A stretch of DNA of 52,651 nucleotides, taken from positions 1-52,651 of the forward strand of contig JAPMTS010000020.1 of the NCBI GenBank assembly GCA_026552955.1, given 5' to 3'. The number at the start of each line of letters is the position of its first letter. Positions within the stretch are counted from its first letter, which is position 1. This document shows positions 9,734 through 17,151 of the stretch, piece after piece. The translations under genes were made by a program, and so were the position numbers. This DNA is from Candidatus Methanoperedens sp. (GTDB lineage Archaea > Halobacteriota > Methanosarcinia > Methanosarcinales > Methanoperedenaceae). The notes beneath the pieces were generated by a model. The model did no database searches, had not been told where the DNA came from, and saw only the letters and a program-made list of their open reading frames with translations.

Positions 9734-10426
9734 TTATCTCATCATCTGAGGGCTTCTCGGCAAAGGTTTGACCTTTGATGCCTCTTCCCAGTCCGCTTCA
9801 TAGATATGAAGCGAGTTGCAAAAATCCACGACCTTTACGAGTTTGAGATTATTGGGTTCAAGTACTTCCCTTTTGATCATAGTAACAAGACCCACCATAT
9901 TGCTGTTCCAGGCTGCAAAAAGGTCACGCGAGCGCCACATGCAGTGCATTTCCGCAATTCCATCGCCAATTACCCTTACCCAGAGCCTTTGCAGGCAAGG
10001 CTGGTCTTCCGTCACAAAAAGGTCACGTTCCGGAATCCAGGTTATTGCCTGGCGCCTTCTTGAAACACCTTTGGGAAGAAGGTCTTTTATTGCTTTTAGC
10101 TGGTCAACATCCTTTGATCGTGACGGGTAATTTATGAGGCGATCCATATAATTATACTCAAATCCCTGTTTTTTCCAGTCATAATCCCTCTCCCACTGCC
10201 GCACATACTCCTTCACATGCAATTCCTTTGTAGGGAACTGGGGATGCAGCATAGGTTCTGCAAAAGGCTCACGGATCTCAATGACTGAACATATATCCTT
10301 TGACATGGGACCGTACTCTGTTTTGATCTCCATTCCGTTCTTTATAACAAAATTCACAGCCTGCGCCCATGCATCAGCAAGACCAAACGCCTGAATAAGG
10401 TTTGTTGGAGGATATTTCATGATCAT
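9734..10426 (-). CDS. thyA: Thymidylate synthase, archaeal type
   Basis: The protein has 230 residues, as usual for the archaeal branch, which is shorter than bacterial ThyA. The catalytic cysteine is Cys144 in QPCLQR. The dUMP-binding motif RSRDLF (165-170) and Asn174 match RSCDVF and the conserved Asn of classical enzymes. The enzyme methylates dUMP to dTMP; in methane-metabolising archaea the C1 donor is thought to be methylene-tetrahydromethanopterin rather than folate (known for the group, not visible here). It stands alone between convergent and co-directional neighbours. Confidence 0.92.
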   Translation of the reverse strand: MIMKYPPTNLIQAFGLADAWAQAVNFVIKNGMEIKTEYGPMSKDICSVIEIREPFAEPMLHPQFPTKELHVKEYVRQWERDYDWKKQGFEYNYMDRLINYPSRSKDVDQLKAIKDLLPKGVSRRRQAITWIPERDLFVTEDQPCLQRLWVRVIGDGIAEMHCMWRSRDLFAAWNSNMVGLVTMIKREVLEPNNLKLVKVVDFCNSLHIYEADWEEASKVKPLPRSPQMMR

Positions 10427-10479
10427 CTATTAATCTTGAATGTGATATTAGGTTTGCGATATGGTACTATTGTCAGGTC

Positions 10480-11376
10480 TTAAATTACGGTCACGTTTCC
10501 TTTCGCTTTTGGATATTCAATGAGAGAAGGATTTTCAGCCAGAACGAATGAATAATTCCCCTGCTGGTTGAATTGATATTCAAATCTATTATTTTCTATC
10601 AATATTTTGTTTTCAAATAAACCTTCTTTGCTCACAAGAACCACCCTCACCCTCAGGTTTTCTACATTAGTCCAGATAACAGAATCCGACTTATTTATTG
10701 ATATGATATTTGGATAGAAACCATTAACATCCATTCTTATTGCGTGAGTTTTTGGTTCGATCGGATCAGGACTATCTGTAGGAACAGGAGTGGGAGCTGG
10801 AACAGAAGTGACCACAGGAGTAGGAGAAGATATGGGAACAGAAGAGGCCACAGGAGAGGATGCGGGAATAGAAGTGACCACAGGAGAGGGAGAAGATGCG
10901 GGAATAGAAGTGACCACAGGAGAGGGAGAAGATGCGGGAATAGAAGTGACCACAGGAGTAGGAGAAGATATGGGAACAGAAGAGGCCACAGGAGACTGAC
11001 CTAAAGAGGAGACTGAAGAAGGAGCCGAAGAGGAACCTGAAGAAGGAGCCGAAGGGGAATCTGAAGAAGGAGCCGAAGAGGAACCTGAAGAAGGAGCCGA
11101 AGAGGAACCTGAAGAAGGAGCCGAAGGGGAATCTGAAGAGGGAGCCGAAGAGGAATCTGAAGAGGGAACCGAAGTAAAATTTTGTGTATCCGATAATATC
11201 AAATCAACATCTTTCTGCAAATCAATTCCATTACTGATATCACCCGTTGAAACATACTGATATAAAATTATATAAATGAAAATAAATCCGATAATTACAC
11301 CCAGGTCTTTGAATGTATTTTTCAGGACTTCTGGTTCTTTATCTTCAGGATATTTTTCCTCTATTCCAGGGGCCAT
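10480..11376 (-). CDS. Membrane-anchored Ser/Pro-rich repeat protein with cupredoxin-like end
   Basis: The longest frame starts at a TTG (11430); the ATG at 11376 is preferred because GGAGGAAGG lies upstream of it, giving 298 residues. A short N-terminal part is followed by one membrane helix (LGVIIGFIFIYIILY). Next come about 130 residues of low-complexity repeats (units like SAPSSGSS and PVVTSIPASSPS), then a beta-rich C-terminal domain of about 90 residues that resembles a plastocyanin fold. The copper ligands (His, Cys, Met) of true cupredoxins are absent, so copper binding is unlikely. It probably projects from the cell surface. Function unknown. Confidence 0.75.
   Translation of the reverse strand: MAPGIEEKYPEDKEPEVLKNTFKDLGVIIGFIFIYIILYQYVSTGDISNGIDLQKDVDLILSDTQNFTSVPSSDSSSAPSSDSPSAPSSGSSSAPSSGSSSAPSSDSPSAPSSGSSSAPSSVSSLGQSPVASSVPISSPTPVVTSIPASSPSPVVTSIPASSPSPVVTSIPASSPVASSVPISSPTPVVTSVPAPTPVPTDSPDPIEPKTHAIRMDVNGFYPNIISINKSDSVIWTNVENLRVRVVLVSKEGLFENKILIENNRFEYQFNQQGNYSFVLAENPSLIEYPKAKGNVTVI
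10792..10998 (-). repeat. 36-bp coding tandem repeat region
   Basis: Inside the surface-protein gene, a 36-bp unit encoding PVVTSIPASSPS is repeated head to tail. Copies begin near 10864, 10900 and 10936, and diverged copies lie on either side. There are no spacers, so this is not a CRISPR array. Confidence 0.8.
11007..11170 (-). repeat. 24-bp coding tandem repeat region
   Basis: A 24-bp unit encoding eight residues (SAPSSGSS or SAPSSDSP) is repeated about seven times in the stalk of the surface-protein gene. Variation is mainly at the Gly/Asp and Ser/Pro codons. Confidence 0.8.
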
Positions 11377-11478
11377 TAAATCCAAACCTTCCTCCAAATA
11401 CATCAACTCAAGATAGCTTGTAAACCTCAATAACTTAAATCTATCGTATCAATATTGCTTTTTCCGGATTCAAGGTTG

Positions 11479-12852
11479 TTAATTGGATTTCAGGTATTCA
11501 TCTATGGCCCGTGCCGCTATTTTTCCCGCACCCATCGCACTGATCACGGTTGCAGACCCTGTGACGGCATCGCCTCCTGCATATACTCCTTTTTTCGATG
11601 TCTGGCCATTTTCTTTGGTAATGATCGTCCCGCGCTTTGATATTTCAAGCCCGCTGGTGGTTCTTGGCACAAGTGGATTTGGTGATGTCCCGATAGCGAT
11701 GATAACAACATCTGTTTCTATCTTGTGTTCCGATCCAGCAAGAGGCATGGGTTTGCATCTTCCTGATTCATCAGGTTCGCATAGATACATATTGATACAT
11801 TCAATTTCATTGACCCAGTTTTTGGCATCCCCATTGAGCCTTAAGGGATTTGTAAGAAGTCTGAACTTGATCCCCTCTTCCTTTGCATGCTCGATCTCTT
11901 CAGAGCGCGCCGGCATTTCTTCTTCACCGCGTCTGTAAACGATCGTTACTTCGTCCGCTCCCAGACGCAGGGCGCATCTGGCCGAGTCCATTGCCACATT
12001 TCCTCCTCCTACGACGACTACACGTTTTCCTTTCTTGATGGGTGTATCATAATCCGGGAATTTATAGGACTTCATTAGATTCACACGTGTCAGGAACTCA
12101 TTGGCCGAATACACACCATTCAGGTTCTCTCCATCAATATTAAGGAACATAGGCAATCCTGCCCCCGTTCCAAGGAACACAGCATCGAAATCACTTAGCA
12201 ATTCATCTACCGTATCGATTTTCCCGATCACAGAATCAAGATACAGTGTTGCACCGAGTTTTTTGACATACTCAACCTCCGCACGGACGATATCTTTCGG
12301 CAGGCGAAATTCCGGAATTCCGTATGTAAGAACACCCCCTGCCTCATGCAGCGCTTCAAAGATCGTAACAGAATGACCCCTTCGTGCCAGGTCTGCCGCT
12401 GCTGTTAATCCAGCAGGGCCTGAACCCACGACAGCAACTTTCTTTTCATTTGATCCTGGTTTCAGAGGTATTTGCGACTCTTGTTCATGATCTGAAACGA
12501 AGCGTTCCAGCCTGCCTATGGATACTGGTTCTCCCTTTTTGCCAAGAATGCATGATGCTTCGCACTGGGTCTCCTGGGGGCATACACGCCCGCAAATAGC
12601 AGGAAGCGCATTAACAGTCTTGATCTCTTTTATCGCGCTGTCAAAATCACCTATTGCCACATATTTAATAAAATCAGGGATCCTGACTTCAACAGGACAG
12701 CCTTCAACACATTTAGGTTTCTTACACTGGAGGCATCGTTTTGCTTCTTCTATTGCCTGTTCCTCCGTAAAACCAAGCGCTACTTCATTGAAATTGGCGC
12801 GGCGGATTTTGGGGTCCTGCTCCGGCATCTTCTGGCGGCCTAACATTTGCAT
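11479..12852 (-). CDS. NfnB/GltD-like NADPH-dependent flavoprotein
   Basis: The protein has 457 residues. The N-terminal part has two cysteine sets for 4Fe-4S clusters (Cys40, 43, 48, 52 and Cys87, 91, 97, 101). An FAD site VVGSGPAGLTAA and a nucleotide site VVVVGGGNVAMDSA follow. This is the layout of the glutamate synthase small subunit and of NfnB/SudA. The gene begins 13 bp inside the end of the NfnA-like gene, a pair typical of electron-bifurcating ferredoxin:NADP oxidoreductase or sulfide dehydrogenase. No GltB is in the window, so the Nfn/Sud role is favoured over glutamate synthesis. Confidence 0.88.
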   Translation of the reverse strand: MQMLGRQKMPEQDPKIRRANFNEVALGFTEEQAIEEAKRCLQCKKPKCVEGCPVEVRIPDFIKYVAIGDFDSAIKEIKTVNALPAICGRVCPQETQCEASCILGKKGEPVSIGRLERFVSDHEQESQIPLKPGSNEKKVAVVGSGPAGLTAAADLARRGHSVTIFEALHEAGGVLTYGIPEFRLPKDIVRAEVEYVKKLGATLYLDSVIGKIDTVDELLSDFDAVFLGTGAGLPMFLNIDGENLNGVYSANEFLTRVNLMKSYKFPDYDTPIKKGKRVVVVGGGNVAMDSARCALRLGADEVTIVYRRGEEEMPARSEEIEHAKEEGIKFRLLTNPLRLNGDAKNWVNEIECINMYLCEPDESGRCKPMPLAGSEHKIETDVVIIAIGTSPNPLVPRTTSGLEISKRGTIITKENGQTSKKGVYAGGDAVTGSATVISAMGAGKIAARAIDEYLKSN

Positions 12853-13685
12853 CCCTCCCTCTCACAGTTATATTTTTCAAATGATGTTTTTTCCTCGGCC
12901 TGGTAAATAGCAAGCCTGTTCATCAGCAGGGTAAAATCCACAAGATGTGCGTCAAATTCAGGACCATCCACGCAGGCGAACTTTGTCTCATTGCCAACAA
13001 GCACCCTGCAAGCGCCGCACATGCCGGTTCCGTCAACCATTATTGAATTGAGACTTACTATGGTCTTAACATTAAATGGTTTTGTAACGCCTGCGACCGC
13101 CCGCATCATTACAGGAGGACCAATAGCGATAACCCTATCCACTTTTGTTGGGCTTTCCAGGATTTTTTTTACAATATCTGTCACAAAACCATGGTGACCT
13201 TTCGTACCGTCATCCGTGGTAATATACAGCTCATCACTGACATCCCTCATCCTATCTTCCCATAGCAGGAGGTTTGCACTGCGTGCACCGATTATGGAAA
13301 TGACTTTATTCCCGGCTTCCATAAAAGCGCGGGCCTGGGGGAAAACAGGCGCCACTCCGACGCCCCCTCCAACAAGGATGACAGTGCCTTCATTTTCAAT
13401 ATGGGCAGGATTCCCAAGCGGTCCTATGAAATCCATGAGTTCATCGCCGGTTCTCAGTGTGGATAATTGTGTTGTTGTCTTTCCCATTGCCTGGAAGATC
13501 ATCGTAATAGTTCCTTTTTTACGATCAAAATCAGCAATTGTGAGAGGTATCCTTTCCCCGGTTCCATCTATCCTCAGGATGACGAATTGTCCTGGCTGTG
13601 CTTTTCGTGCAATACGCGGGGCGCTCACATCCATCAAATGGATCATAGGAACAAGTTCCTGTTTATTTAAGATCTTAAATGGCAT
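12840..13685 (-). CDS. NfnA/SudB-like FAD/NAD-binding iron-sulfur protein
   Basis: The protein has 281 residues. It contains an FNR-like FAD domain (about 1-100), an NAD-binding domain (about 100-215, GGGVGVAPVFP), and a C-terminal 2Fe-2S site (CGACR with later cysteines, then ACVDGPEFDAH). This is the PyrK/NfnA fold. It is first in the operon and overlaps the NfnB-like gene by 13 bp. Together they could link NADH, NADPH and ferredoxin. A sulfide dehydrogenase activity has also been described for this family, and the sequence does not separate the two. Confidence 0.88.
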   Translation of the reverse strand: MPFKILNKQELVPMIHLMDVSAPRIARKAQPGQFVILRIDGTGERIPLTIADFDRKKGTITMIFQAMGKTTTQLSTLRTGDELMDFIGPLGNPAHIENEGTVILVGGGVGVAPVFPQARAFMEAGNKVISIIGARSANLLLWEDRMRDVSDELYITTDDGTKGHHGFVTDIVKKILESPTKVDRVIAIGPPVMMRAVAGVTKPFNVKTIVSLNSIMVDGTGMCGACRVLVGNETKFACVDGPEFDAHLVDFTLLMNRLAIYQAEEKTSFEKYNCEREGCKC

Positions 13686-13780
13686 TATTTCATCTCTTCA
13701 GGATAGCTCTAAGTAGCTTTTGGATATAAAAATTATCTGTACACTACTGAACTTTGGAATCTCCCGGCTTTCGCCACAGC

Positions 13781-14740
13781 TCAACTGAAGTGTTCAAACC
13801 CGCGGCATTCAAGTTCTTCTATTCCATCAGGTCTTTCTATCAAAATGCCTTCTTTTATGACTTCACCAATTACGGAAAAATGGCATGCTTTTCCGGCTTC
13901 ATGGATCATATCCTCACGTACGGTGAATAATAACTCAAAATCCCCACCCATAAAAACAACCGCTTCTGTCAATTCATCGCCTTTTAATAGTTTTTTAACA
14001 TCCCCAAGCACAGGAAGCTTATTTTCATAAATCTTAAAGCCAATACCACTTGCTTTTGCTATATCGTGAAGGGATAAGGCCAGCCCATCGCTTATGTCCA
14101 TCATAGATGTTATTGCGCGTGTTTTTACCAGTGCCATACCTTCATTTATTCTTGGAACGGGTTCGAACAGGGCTTTTAATATCTTTTCATTTACAGCGTT
14201 TTTCTTCTGCAATGAAATAAGCGCCGCCCCCGCAGTTCCAAGATTTCCTGTTACGCAAACCATATCTCCGGGATTTGCCCCGTTCCTCCTTATAAGCAGG
14301 TCCTTGTTTACAAGTCCCAGTGCTGTTCCTGTAATCGTCAGTTCCTGGTGAGAATCCATATCGCCACCAATGACCTTTGTCCCTGAGCTTTTTGCGCAGT
14401 CATCCATACCTTTCATGATGTCATCAAAAAAACCAAGTTCCGTATCGGGTGGAATGCCAATCGCCATCAGAATTCCCAGAGGTCTTGCACCTTTTGAAGC
14501 AAGGTCGCTAAGGTTCACAGCAGCTGACATCCACCCTATCTGCCAGCCTGACATCTGTGGCGGAAAATCTGTCTCTCGATGAAGCATGTCCATAGTTGAA
14601 AGAAGATAATCATCTCCCCCCATATCAAGAACCGCACAATCATCTTCCCCGGGACCAACGATTGTTTCTTTTCCTGGCCTGGAAAGTAGCCCTTGAATAT
14701 GTTCAATTAAGGACCGCTCGTTAAGTTCACTGATTTTCAT
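13781..14740 (-). CDS. thiL: Thiamine-monophosphate kinase
   Basis: The protein has 319 residues. ThiL phosphorylates thiamine monophosphate to the active cofactor thiamine diphosphate. The AIRS-like ATP-grasp fold is recognisable: GPGEDDCAVL near residues 29-38, the metal and substrate stretch TMDMLHRETDF, NLSDLASKGARPLG, and GGDMDSH. Length is typical. An AT-rich stretch with TATA-like elements lies just upstream of the ATG. Thiamine diphosphate is also needed by the 2-oxoacid oxidoreductase encoded at 37-40 kb. Confidence 0.94.
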   Translation of the reverse strand: MKISELNERSLIEHIQGLLSRPGKETIVGPGEDDCAVLDMGGDDYLLSTMDMLHRETDFPPQMSGWQIGWMSAAVNLSDLASKGARPLGILMAIGIPPDTELGFFDDIMKGMDDCAKSSGTKVIGGDMDSHQELTITGTALGLVNKDLLIRRNGANPGDMVCVTGNLGTAGAALISLQKKNAVNEKILKALFEPVPRINEGMALVKTRAITSMMDISDGLALSLHDIAKASGIGFKIYENKLPVLGDVKKLLKGDELTEAVVFMGGDFELLFTVREDMIHEAGKACHFSVIGEVIKEGILIERPDGIEELECRGFEHFS

Positions 14741-14934
14741 TGATACTAATTCAATTTATATACATTATAATTTTTCTATGAAATGATTTTTAAGAAAAAT
14801 AGTTCATAACCCAAAAAAATTAATAAGTCTCTGATTTATATAGTTACCGAAGACTTATATATAATAATGCTCATCATATAACATAGGATAATACTGTCAT
14901 TCTAAAAAACGAGAATGTGTGTTGAGGAATAGTA

Positions 14935-15207
14935 ATGCTTGAAACGTCCCATGAAAGAGTAGAATTATTGAAAAAAGGTTTTACGTCAAAAAAAATAGAG
15001 GAACTGTATATTAGAAAGAACAATTTCAAAATAGTAAATTTACCTTTAAGTATTAACCTGGTTGAAATCAGGGAAAGGAAGAATAAAAAGATGTGCATGA
15101 ATTGTATAAAAGCATTCGGATATGCCCAAACATTTTGTGAGGAAATGATAAATATTAGCTATAACCAACATTTGTCAGAGAAGTCATCTAAATCACGAAC
15201 AATGTGA
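14935..15207 (+). CDS. Small basic protein with a CxxC motif, unknown
   Basis: The frame encodes 90 lysine-rich residues with one CMNC motif and a third cysteine. A GAGGAA ribosome binding site lies just upstream of the ATG and a TATA-like stretch (TTATATATAATA) lies about 75 bp upstream. The last 20 bp overlap the end of the convergent TadC-like gene. No family is recognised. It could be a real small protein or a chance frame in AT-rich DNA. Confidence 0.45.
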   Translation: MLETSHERVELLKKGFTSKKIEELYIRKNNFKIVNLPLSINLVEIRERKNKKMCMNCIKAFGYAQTFCEEMINISYNQHLSEKSSKSRTM

Positions 15208-17146
15208 AGAGCAGATAACCAATAGTCATCATAACGATTGAATGTTTCAATCCTGAAAGTGCATTTCCTTCACCCATGACACCGGCTATCAAACCCGATG
15301 AAAGACCCTGGATAAGAGCCCCATGGAAGAATATGAGATTATACATATTGAGCTTATCTCGGCTGAGACTGAGTGGAACAGACCCGCTGCCTCCTGCTAC
15401 CATTTTTTCCCCGGCTTTTACCATCTCGGCAAGAAAAGTGGTCGAAATTATATATATTATTCCAACGAAAACCATGAATGATATGTAAATAATTACGACA
15501 TAAATGAACATGTTTACTTTACGTTCATTCTTCAATTCCTGTTCGGCTGCGACATCTCTTGCAGCAACATTCAATACTTCCCCTATGTCTCCGCTTGATT
15601 CATTCGCTTTTGTCAATAAATTTACGGACCTGGAGATAAAATGTGTCCTGAAACGGTTGGCGAACCGGATCAGGGATTCATTGACCGGAAGCCCCCATTC
15701 GATATCATTATTTATCTTCCTGATTTCATTGCTCATTCCGATATCAGAGCGTGTCATGAGTTTTATTGAATCTCGAAGAGTCATGCCGGTCTCATTCGTA
15801 CTTGCCAGTTTCTTTAGGAAATCAGGTATCTGCTCCTGTATCTTATCTTCTTTTCTCTTCTTGTACTCGTGAAAGAGCATCAAAGGAATTATGAGAATAT
15901 AGATCGCAAAAACAACTTTATCATCAATATAATCTACAAAATTTGTGGATTTCATCCCATAATAAATAGAAATGACCAGGTATAATAACGTAATGGGAAA
16001 ACTCAGTAATAATGTATATATCGGTTTTTCTCTCAGGGGTTTTAAGGGATCACGGAGCATTTCATTGAACTTCAGGGAGTTCCTTCCTTTGATGAATCCA
16101 AGATACCTGGGCTTTTCCTCAGTCTCAGGGACAATTATTTCGCCAACATAACTCTGGGTGGGAAGAAGAGGCGCCTCGCCGCTTGAGCCCGGGGTGATTA
16201 TATTGACCATTACCACGAAGATCATCGAACCGATGGGAATTACCGCATAAATTATCGCATAGATCATCATCTCGCTGCCTGAACCCATAACTGACATCAT
16301 GACACCCAGAATGATCATGAATAAAGGCCCTGCGACAAAAGCCGTCACATAGGATTCCGCGATCAATCCCAGGGTTTCAAGAAATCCCTTCTGGTCCACT
16401 TTGGCCTTATTCAGGTATTGTTCCGATTTATCCCTGAAATATGTGGGAATATCGCCGCCGCTGTCAATAACGGTCAGGAGATTATGCATAAGGTCCCTGA
16501 AATTTGCAGATGGCGTGGCATCACAAATGCTTTGCAGAGCTGTTCGTAAGTCATTTCCGAAATAATCCATATCCCTGATTATGACATCTATTTCCTTTGA
16601 CACCTCGCCATATGTGCTGGAACACTTGCTCAAGGAGCGAAATATTTCAATTACGTTCATCCCTCCCCTGCTCAATGCATACATGTAGGTGACTGCATAA
16701 GGCAGGTTTTTGTCAATTTCTCCCTTTCGTTCTCCCGCCCTGAAACCCGGATACACAACAAAGAGCATATAGGTAATAATCCCGAACAATCCCCCTATGA
16801 AAAGAACGATCAATATGGATATAGATATTGTCTTATAGCGCAGCATCCATGCAGTTGACTCGGTGAATGTAATATGAGTTATCCTGTCCGGGAGACCCAC
16901 TATGGATACAAGCACATATGCAATTAATAAACCCAGGATGGCTCCAAAAATACCCGCGATTACCGAATAAAAAACCGCGTTTGATACATACATTTCATAC
17001 GAGATAGGAATTCGCGCCTGCCTTAATGACATTCGCATATCACGGAACTGTTCCTTTCGCTCTTTTATCCTTTCACCAAGTAAGACAAATGGCAGTTTCT
17101 TTATTCTTAAGAAGAACAATTCCGTAGATCTGTTAAAATTTTCCAT
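15188..17146 (-). CDS. TadC/FlaJ-like secretion membrane protein, duplicated T2SSF domain
   Basis: The protein has 652 residues with two GspF/T2SSF units (about residues 130-300 and 440-600), each followed by membrane helices, and further helices between them. This is the platform protein of archaeal type IV pilus-like machines, and the double form is typical of archaea. It starts 5 bp after the stop of the secretion ATPase. The pair would build or retract a pilus or secrete proteins. No pilin or prepilin peptidase gene is seen in the window. Confidence 0.9.
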   Translation of the reverse strand: MENFNRSTELFFLRIKKLPFVLLGERIKERKEQFRDMRMSLRQARIPISYEMYVSNAVFYSVIAGIFGAILGLLIAYVLVSIVGLPDRITHITFTESTAWMLRYKTISISILIVLFIGGLFGIITYMLFVVYPGFRAGERKGEIDKNLPYAVTYMYALSRGGMNVIEIFRSLSKCSSTYGEVSKEIDVIIRDMDYFGNDLRTALQSICDATPSANFRDLMHNLLTVIDSGGDIPTYFRDKSEQYLNKAKVDQKGFLETLGLIAESYVTAFVAGPLFMIILGVMMSVMGSGSEMMIYAIIYAVIPIGSMIFVVMVNIITPGSSGEAPLLPTQSYVGEIIVPETEEKPRYLGFIKGRNSLKFNEMLRDPLKPLREKPIYTLLLSFPITLLYLVISIYYGMKSTNFVDYIDDKVVFAIYILIIPLMLFHEYKKRKEDKIQEQIPDFLKKLASTNETGMTLRDSIKLMTRSDIGMSNEIRKINNDIEWGLPVNESLIRFANRFRTHFISRSVNLLTKANESSGDIGEVLNVAARDVAAEQELKNERKVNMFIYVVIIYISFMVFVGIIYIISTTFLAEMVKAGEKMVAGGSGSVPLSLSRDKLNMYNLIFFHGALIQGLSSGLIAGVMGEGNALSGLKHSIVMMTIGYLLFTLFVI

Positions 17147-17151
17147 TTTTT

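Noticed and set aside
10864-10971. 36-bp repeats that could suggest a CRISPR array
   Set aside because: Copies are joined head to tail without spacers and lie inside an open reading frame.
10744-11004. Two plus-strand frames rich in Arg/Gly and Glu/Gly over the repeat region
   Set aside because: They are reading-frame shadows of the tandem repeats in the minus-strand surface-protein gene and have no ribosome binding site.
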